Of a stretch of 64,000 bases of DNA, positions 56,321 to 64,000 are shown in pieces. Position 1 is the first letter of the stretch, and each line of letters opens with the position of its first letter. Source of the stretch: Diphasiastrum complanatum (lineage: Eukaryota > Streptophyta > Lycopodiopsida > Lycopodiales > Lycopodiaceae); NCBI GenBank assembly GCA_029204225.1, contig CM055110.1, positions 46,947,003 through 47,011,002 of the forward strand, in the 5' to 3' direction. Under the pieces are notes generated by a model. It had not been told where the DNA came from and did not search any database. It worked only from the letters and a program-made list of their open reading frames with translations. The position numbers and the translations under genes were made by a program.

Positions 56321-59300
56321 TTCATCTTGGCAAAGTGACGCTTTTAGGCAATAATGTTACCTCATGTATGAGGATAATGAACACTCAGGTATCTTGAGGA
56401 GCATTTCAAGGAAGCTGAACTAACCAGAACCAGGAAAAAGTTTGGTGTCTTTTGCTTGTAAACGAAGCGTTGGAACAAGGACTTTTTAGCATCCATTTGG
56501 TAGGCATTACATGTTACCCATGTCACGTTGAACCTTTTTTGCTGCTGCTGTCAGATCTTGAACTCTGCAGCAGTATATACAAACTAGTACAGAATTAGAA
56601 TGATTCACTTACACAACAGATAATAGCTATTTGCTTGTCAAGGTAATGAGGATGTGATCCTTAATATTTGTGTCTGACTTTGTTGGTGGACTCCGGACTC
56701 CATAGATTGAAGATTGCATGGCTTCTTTGCTATGTCGGTTATTATTGTAGACTTAAAGTCCAAATGAAAGTTTATTGTATTCCCAATTTCATATACTATG
56801 CTATTTATTTACCGTAAGTAGATCAAGTTTGAAATCCAAATAGAAGTTTGTTGTATTCATAGTCTGATACTATGTGCTGGCTATTTATTACTGTCCGAAA
56901 AGTGGTGTTCCTTTATGGCGTCCGAAGTAAGTCTAAACTGTAGCCTGAAACCTTCCAAAAATAGAGAATCTGTTCACGTGATAAACGGTGTTTGCTGAGT
57001 CAGTCGAAGTTGAAGGAGATGTCTTATACCACAAGGGTAAAAAAGGCATCCCTCCAGACTCGAAATAAGGTAGCTTCAGCCCCAAAACAGTATGTGAAAA
57101 ACTCATTTTGTTAAGTAGAACAAAATCCAGATTTGGACGATCATTTCTGGTTTCTATGAATCGGGCAGCCCGTCTTCAGGAAGTCAAACTCAAATCTGTT
57201 GTATATTGCCACTGCCAGCTTCTGCAAAATATTGGTTTTATATGTCAATTATATACTGACTTTTCTCAACCTACAATTCATTGACGACAAAGTCTTTAGG
57301 CTAAAATTCTCCATCTCAAAAATGTTGCCTGACTATTATCATGAACCCAGTTCTTATAGCAATCCAAGCTTGGTATATGTTATGAATTTGCCAAACAAAA
57401 TCAAAATATAAACAAGCCATGTGATCTATCACAAGTTTGGGGTAAAATTCATCACTAGTTGCTCAAACTGCATTGTGGCCTTAATTTATATATATGCTTC
57501 ATCTTCCTTAGTTGTTGTACATTATGTTGATATATGGAACATGTTTTTTTTGCTTATTGCCAGTTTGTTGACTTTACATGTATATGGTTACCTTTTATAG
57601 TACATGTGGTGCATTTTCTCAGCTGTTAGTCTCATTTTACGATAAATTCCGTTGATCCACATGAAAGTTCAAAGATGAAGATTTTCAGTTACTCTTCTAT
57701 ATAGATAAACCTGAATTTTCTAGACAAAAAGCAAGTATGAATATCTAGAACTCAAAAAGGATTTACTATTCAAAAATCAAAACTGGAGTCAAAAGTGCAC
57801 ATTGGACGAGGTTTATACTTCCCAATATGTGGACCATATTTTGAGTCGTTAGGCATGTCTTTTTACCCTTTTGGCTTGCATAGGCTTGTATAGGTCATGG
57901 CTCTTGTGGCTTGTATGTGTTGCATTTGCCTTTTGGGTTAATTTTGCCATGAAACTTGTTTTGGAGATTTAATGTTCACATCCATATTGACATTCTTTGA
58001 CATTTTAGTAATTTTGATACCTCATTACTCATGAACTAATATTTATTCATGTTAACGATTATGTACTTTATTGTTATATTGGTCATTTGAGTGTACTTCT
58101 TGGTCATCAAAGTATAACAAATGATTATTTAGAACACTTGAACTCATGAATTAATTATTGAAGTCTAGGCCTTTTGTTTGTGAGAGGACTACAAGACTAT
58201 TGTACATGATATGAGGGAGCAAGCTTTTTAAGTAACTTCATTTTTATCATTGTCTATAGTTATTGTGCTATGCAACAAGCATTGTGAGTCCTTTGATTCT
58301 CTCTCATGATATCTTGCTAGTGACAATTTCTTTTGATCTACTAGTTGGAAATTGTAGTAGTTGGAGGAAAAGGTTTGTTGGTTCATTGTCTTCGTGGACG
58401 CCAATTTATTTCGTTAGTGGTCATGGAAAATTGTTGACAAGTAGAGGACACACTTCGTCAATTCAAAAATTGTCCATATAAAATTGTTCGACTTGAGACT
58501 TTCTCAGGGGTGTCATAATAATAGGAGTATAACAAACGTCTCCATATAGTAGTCAAGAAAAGACAACTAAGCAAATTCAGGTAATTAATCACAAGGTAAT
58601 ATTTAGCTCTCCCAAGTAAAGCAATGCTAAGTACAATAATAACTATAGTTTCTTGTGATAACGTGTTCGAATTTTTGCAACACTATTAGCATTTGTTGCT
58701 TGTGTAGAAAGGTCTAGTTTGTTGACCATTATTTTCATTGTTCGATGCATTATGTTGTGCTAATTTGTCTTATAACAAGTGGTGCTTGATCTTTGTAACA
58801 TCAAAATAGGTTTATGAACATTCTCTTTTTATTTTTGCATAGTATTGTTTCATTTTTGTTTATGTTTTCGTTCTCCCACACACTATAAGGTGAAGACCTT
58901 TGCTTCTCTTTTTGACCAATCCAATAGTCGATACTGTAAGGTAATGTGGCTAAAAAAATATGAATATAATTTTCCACTATAAGAATTTCAAAATCAATAG
59001 TTTTGTTAGCCGAAGAGCACACCCCCGTAACTTAATAGTAGCTTCTGAGCTACCATAAATCCATCGTCCAATTTAAGCCAATCTTATCTTTTAACAAATC
59101 TTTCAATAGTATTAACATAGAGTTCTAGTCTTTTTCTACTTCATATATGGAGGTGGATAGCCCATTTTCATTTACTATATATATCCTAATAACATTTCCT
59201 AGGAGTTGAGAATTTGCATTTCTCCGTATCTACATATATTCCAGTCTCTAATTTTTTGGTAAATCACGTCAGTTTAGTCATTCTTGTCATGTATTGATAG

Positions 59301-59899
59301 CAATGCATAAGCCTAAGATAATTTTTATGATAATTTAGTATCAAAGTGTTTGATGCATGGAAGAGATTTAAAATGGGGTAAAATTGATAGGACTAAAACA
59401 CATTTGAAAATTTATAGACCTAACTTAAAGACATACTTGTAGAAAATACATGCTCATGAATTTTTTGGTTGATCACAACACCCCATTTCATAATGACATT
59501 AGCAATGATTCTGCGACGCTAGGGTTTTACAAATTTATGAGGAGCCTTTGAATTATGCGACAAAAACACTCATTGGAGAGTTGTTGTGCCTATTTAACAT
59601 GTCTTTGCTTGACTATGCCAAGGATTTGTTTATTAACTTGATTGCAGTGAGTGGAAGACCACCGAGGCAAACTTTGATCAAATGATTTAAACTTACACGA
59701 TTTAAGAAAAGTTATGTTTTGTGCTGAGTAAGATCAAGATGAGAAACATGGAACATGTTGAAATTATTAATTTTGTATTAAGAGATCGAGTGCCAAATGA
59801 TTTTTTGAGATGGAACTCGATAATGTGGTTTTCATGTAGTTTATGGAAGGATTGTCAAAGGGTGATGAAGAAAAAAGCATCCGCTACATAGAGTACTAT
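56321..59899. other. Intergenic DNA, no supportable gene
   Basis: 3.6 kb of AT-rich sequence. Short open frames at 57199 (+), 58263 (+) and 58801 (-) have no family features. Decayed gypsy-like gag wording may be present near 59640-59860, but frames are too broken to claim. Confidence 0.4.
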
Positions 59900-60289
59900 C
59901 CACATGTGTTGTACCATAAAGGTACACCCATATGTCCATAAAGGTACGCCCATATGTGAATGCCTCGCAAGGGGCGGATCGTAGGTATGGGATTATTGAC
60001 ATGTTTGGGTGCCGAGTGTCATCATAGCACATGCGAGCCAAGATGTATCCCCAAGCTAGGAGATGTGTGCTAGGGAGAGCCTAGAGTGATTACCAGTCAC
60101 GTATGGGACATTGGTTATCGTTGGAGGCTTGTCTAGACATGAAGGTGCCATTAACTCTAGTGCATGGGGGTGAGTCAGTCATGACTCAATGGATGGGCAG
60201 TAATAGTGCGTTTGTCACGTATGTTGGATGTGTGGTGATCTTATAGCTATAGGAAGATCTAGGAAGTTGTAATAGTTGATATCAGAGCC
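59900..60289 (+). repeat. LTR end with primer-binding-site-like sequence
   Basis: A higher-GC block ends ...GAAGTTGTAATAGT and is followed by TGATATCAGAGCC (60277-60289), one base off the TGGTATCAGAGCC primer site. This indicates the 3' edge of a 5' LTR. Its left edge is uncertain and no partner LTR was found, so the element is truncated or extends in decayed form. Confidence 0.5.
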
Positions 60290-61690
60290 ACCAATTTCTA
60301 TGTTAAGGTGGAGACCTTTTTGCTTTTTGATGGTTTATGATTTTGTTGATTTTTGTGGCTGATCTATTGCTTTGCTTATTTGTATTTCAAAGTCGTTTAC
60401 CTTGAAAAAGGTTTGAAAATTAGCTTTTGAAAATCATGGTTTTTGCTCCATAGAGCTAGCTTTGTATTCTATATATTTTTAGGTATATTACATGGCTCGT
60501 TTTATAGTATAAAAATCTATTTCTTTCGATTATGGTTTTTGAAAAACAATATGCTAATTAAATAATTAATTAGCTAGCTGGTGAACAATTTGTGTTTGCT
60601 AAAAAATTGGTTTTCCTAGAAAACAAACTACCTTCTTCGACAAATGCTTCTCCTTTTATTTGCAATCTCGACTTAGGGATGGAGGCGACATAAAAACAAT
60701 TGGAAATTTTTTCTAACTAGGTCCTTTCAATTTTAAACTTTTCAAAAAGAAAAAAGAAAGAAAGAGAAATGAACGGTAGCTATTTGTAGGCCATTGCGTA
60801 TGCGTGTTGGCCCTCCTCACATATTGTAAGTACATGTACTTGTAGGTACGTTCTTGCCTTTTACTTTACAAGAAAAAAAGTGAGTGGTGGGTGAGGGACC
60901 TACAAGTTTTGTGCATGCTCGCCCGCCCTCTTTTCCACCTCATAGAAAAGTTCCAAAAAAAGAAGTAGGGGGAGGGGGGGGGGGGTTGGTGCGCTCATAC
61001 TCCACCTCCCCTTCGCTATAATATGTAAGGGAGGGCATTTTGGTTAAGACCCTTTCGTACCTTTTCCTCACATAAAAAAATCGAAAAAAAGAAGGAAAGA
61101 TCAGGGACGTACCTCTATGTAACTTGGCAGTCACAACCTCTATATTAAGCTAAAACAAGCTTAAAGAATAGAGAAAAGCATGTGAATGGCAATTTTTTTT
61201 CAATTGTGATGGCCTATCAAAAAAGCCGTACTGCCTCCATCATGTGTACTTGCAAGCTGCAAGGGAGAGTGCACATCCCTAGGAGAAAGTATGTAGGAGA
61301 GAGAGCTAGGGGTGGGGCTTAATTAAGTTAAGTAACTTATTGAGTTTCAACGGACGCATAACGGCCTTAGATAGGTATTTTTGGATCTCACGATCTCATT
61401 TGTATGAATGGTTTTGTAGGCAGCCAAGTTGTGAGCTTTGATGATGGTTTGACTAAATTTTTTTGTTAATAATAAATTGGTGTAGAAGCTCAAGGTGGCA
61501 ACTGCACCAAGTGATCAAGTATGTGGTCAGTATGACAACATGGCCCGGATCAACTAGTTGCCATTGAGGATTCCAAATTATGTAGATAGTTTGTCTTTCC
61601 ACATAATGAATCTTAACAAGGTAGACGTTATTGTAGGTAAAAATTGGTTTTTTGCTAGAAATGAGTCATTAAAAAAGGATTAAGTGATAG

Positions 61691-61722
<32 letters not shown>

Positions 61723-62037
61723 CAGGTTTTGTTTGCTCTTTCTAGATCACAAGTGTGTTGTTTGGAGAAGGACCCTTAAGAGGCTTCGGACCAGGACTTT
61801 TCTTTGCTCCAAATCCCCCCTTCGTTGAGGAATACCTTCTTCTTCTACTTGCCACAGTTGCAAGTGACTTAGGTGGGCAGCTTGATCTAGCACCAACAAC
61901 ATCTCTTTGGCGAGATGCACTAACAGCGCCAGTTTCATCCTACCGTAATGCCATGTGCTCAGGTTTTGTGTGTATTTTGAAGGTGACTCGGAGAGCATAA
62001 TATGCATCCACCTTTTTCTCCTCCAAATCTGCCATTT
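60290..62037. other. Decayed retroelement interior or intergenic DNA
   Basis: No domain-like frame. A poly(T) run of about 34 bases lies at 61689-61722, and a G run at about 60970-60985. Confidence 0.35.
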
Positions 62038-62123
62038 GCTCTCCAAAATGTGCATTCTCTCTCCCGAATGTGCATTCTCTCTCCAAAATGCACATTCTCT
62101 CTCCAGAATGCACATTCACTCTC
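62038..62123. repeat. Minisatellite, ~19-bp unit, about five copies
   Basis: Units of the form CTCTCTCC(A/C)(A/G)AATG(T/C)(G/A)CATT. Reverse frames give an artefactual repeated ERE-x-AFW peptide. Confidence 0.88.
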
Positions 62124-63304
62124 CGCCTTCTCACCTATCGTAGAAGGCTTGAGGGCCTCGGGCCTTCCATGCAGGTCAGGGCCCTGCCTGAGGGCTGGGC
62201 CCTCCCTGCATGGAAAGACCCATCAAGGGAACTTCCACCATACGAAAAGCAGATTTTGGCATAGATTCTTTACCGACCTCTTCTAATTCCTTTGTATACT
62301 TATTGGAATTTCATTCTGGTTCTGGCTAGTTCGAGCGCTCGCTTTGTCCTTCACTGCCTTTCTTCTTTGCTTTCCACCCTTTTTATTCTAACATCATTCT
62401 CAGGTCTATAACTCTTTTAACTCTTGATGATAATATCTTGCACTTTCAGCATGTGACATAATATATGAGCAACAACAGCCCTTAAAAGATAAAAGAATAC
62501 CCAATTACTCCTCTCAACTACTTATGTTGCACCTACACTATAACTAGAGAAAACCAAACCCAACTTAAGAGCAGTTACTTACAATGATTTCACCCCATAT
62601 CCATGCTATTTTTAAGGATTCATAAAATATGATATAAATGTAATATCTATCAAGACATTTCCCTTCAAACGCTACGTTACCTTTTCAAGAAGAAGTAGCA
62701 AGTGCACCCACCTATAGCGATTGCCTGTATAGTTTGGTATTGATGATCAAGGAAGAGAGCATCCATGCTCTAGTTGTCTCAATCATATCTAGTTGTCCAC
62801 CTCCTCCCCCCACATAACCCATATTAGGAACTTCAATAGTCAAGGCCTTTGGAAGGGTTTTACACTGTGAAGGGGATAAAATTTATCATCAAGGTTTTAC
62901 ATCAAAAAATTTATTTGTGGTCACAAGACTCTTCCCAGAGTTATATGTGGGGATCAAAATGAGTGAAAACGAGGACTAACAAACTTATAATGTTGGTAGA
63001 GTGAAAGTTCATGTCCTAACTTAAATGTAGTAATGATTAGAGAGCGTGAGGGGGGGGGGGGGGGGGGGGGGGAATGTTTCATCACACAAGAGAGAAAGTT
63101 GTTTGTATGCATGAAAATTACGACTTGTCCAATAGATGAGGCCATCAAATTAATCACAATCAATGATATTGCAAGAAAAATTTCAAGGTTGTTACTAGGC
63201 AACCATCATTCAAAGGGTTATTAGTAGCTATGATTTATAGAGATATAGAAATTGTTCATTACGCGAATAAAATCTGGTCCTTCCCTCTTTAGGGTTTATA
63301 ATGC
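62124..63304. other. Intergenic, no supportable gene
   Basis: A 16-17-bp imperfect palindrome of GGGCCCTGCC...GGGCTGGGCCCTCCC type occurs near 62180-62210. A G run of about 24 bases lies at 63050-63073. Otherwise featureless. Confidence 0.4.
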
Positions 63305-64000
63305 TTAAAGTTTTTTGTTTTGGTAGCCATGAATTAATTGTTTTAGTTTTGATAGTGATAAATCTTCCAAATGGGATGAATCCTCATCCGAACCAACTGT
63401 ATCACCATCATGTAAACTTAGTTTCAAACAACTTACATGAAATACTGGGTGTGCAGTTGATTTTTCTTGAAGATCGAGTTCATACGCCAAAGAACCAATT
63501 CTACGTACCATCCTGAAAGGTCCACAATAACGGGTAGACAGCTTATAATGCTTCCCTGTACGTAACGTCTTAGAATCTTTTGGAAATTTAAGATATACCC
63601 AGTCATCAAGGCTTCAAATCTCTTGGAGATCTCTTAAGATCGGTATAGTGTTTAGCTCTATCCTGAGCACTTCGGATACCATCCTTAGCCACTTGCAACA
63701 TTTCTTGCATATCATGCAAAAAAATTAGCAACCTTCTGGATCTTAACAGACTTCGTCTCAACATTTACTAGAGATCTAGGTTGAAAACCGTACATAAGCA
63801 TAAAAGGACTGTAACCTGTAGTAGAATGTTTTCTACTATTATATGCAAACTCAACCAGTGGGAGATAATCTTCCCAATGAGATTGCTTGTGAGAAACATA
63901 CATCCTAAAAATATCTTTCATAGTTTGATTAGTCCTTTCTGTCTGGCCATCTGATTCAGGATGATCAGAAGAACTTAAACTCAAAGAAGTTTCAAGTTTA
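63305..64000 (-). pseudogene. Ty3/gypsy integrase fragment, runs off window edge
   Basis: On the minus strand, from the window edge: SSSDHPESDGQTERTNQTM (with the catalytic Glu of the DDE triad), MYVSHKQSHWEDYLPLVEFA, and TTGYSPFMLMYGFQPRS to 63712. After frame breaks it continues with the C-terminal segment RRIGSLAYELDL and HPVFHVSCLKLSL (63511-63305). No chromodomain is seen after it. The block TTGYSPFMLMYGFQPRS is also present in the 3365-10335 integrase, so the two elements are related lineages in opposite orientation. Confidence 0.88.

Overview
This is a window of plant nuclear DNA, most likely from a seed plant with a large, repeat-packed genome. Two single-copy plant genes are recognisable, each cut by an intron of about 14-16 kb filled with transposable elements. 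Introns this large are common in gymnosperms, but the sequence alone does not settle the species. I see no rRNA or tRNA genes, no CRISPR array and no bacterial or organellar gene order.

Genes. (1) The last two coding exons of a zeta-class glutathione S-transferase (GSTZ, maleylacetoacetate isomerase) lie on the + strand at 2247-2303 and 16441-16542, joined in phase 0 by a 14,137-bp intron; earlier exons are left of the window or not visible. (2) A complete RZ-1-type glycine-rich RNA-binding protein (RRM plus CCHC zinc knuckle, 223 aa) lies on the + strand in two coding exons, 39348-39458 and 55251-55811, separated by a 15,792-bp intron. A probable 5'UTR intron (38798-39331) and an upstream ACGTGGC/telo-box region precede it. 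(3) A three-exon unit of unknown function with clean splice sites lies on the - strand (33697 to 32823).

GSTZ intron (2304-16440). It holds a 7-kb Ty3/gypsy chromovirus (3365-10335) whose 3' LTR was split by a 1.9-kb non-autonomous LTR element (8366-10264, perfect ATATT target duplication). Next come a minus-strand Ty1/copia remnant (12240-14411) whose gag contains a patch of gypsy pol, and a dispersed repeat interrupted by a foldback element.

Between the two genes (16543-38600). A broken copia element (23424-31534) contains a complete nested 6.8-kb LTR element (24523-31311, two 1,060-bp LTRs). Further right are other gag fragments, long (TC)n tracts, a palindromic GCGTGGAT array (31535-32018), another copia remnant with its 3' LTR, and a 937-bp hAT-type element with a perfect 8-bp target duplication.

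RZ-1 intron (39459-55250). Three decayed hAT (BED finger/DUF659) transposases lie here: minus strand near 41-42 kb, plus strand 44441-47772, and minus strand 53775-51366. They are accompanied by GC-rich repeats, (TA)n and (GA)n tracts, and an additional coiled-coil reading frame convergent with the third transposase.

Right flank (55812-64000). The RZ-1 3' end is followed by low-information intergenic DNA, an LTR remnant with a primer-binding-site-like sequence, a short minisatellite, and a minus-strand gypsy integrase fragment running off the edge. Nearly all transposon reading frames are broken, several by stops of the kind expected from cytosine deamination. The two host genes are intact as far as they can be seen.
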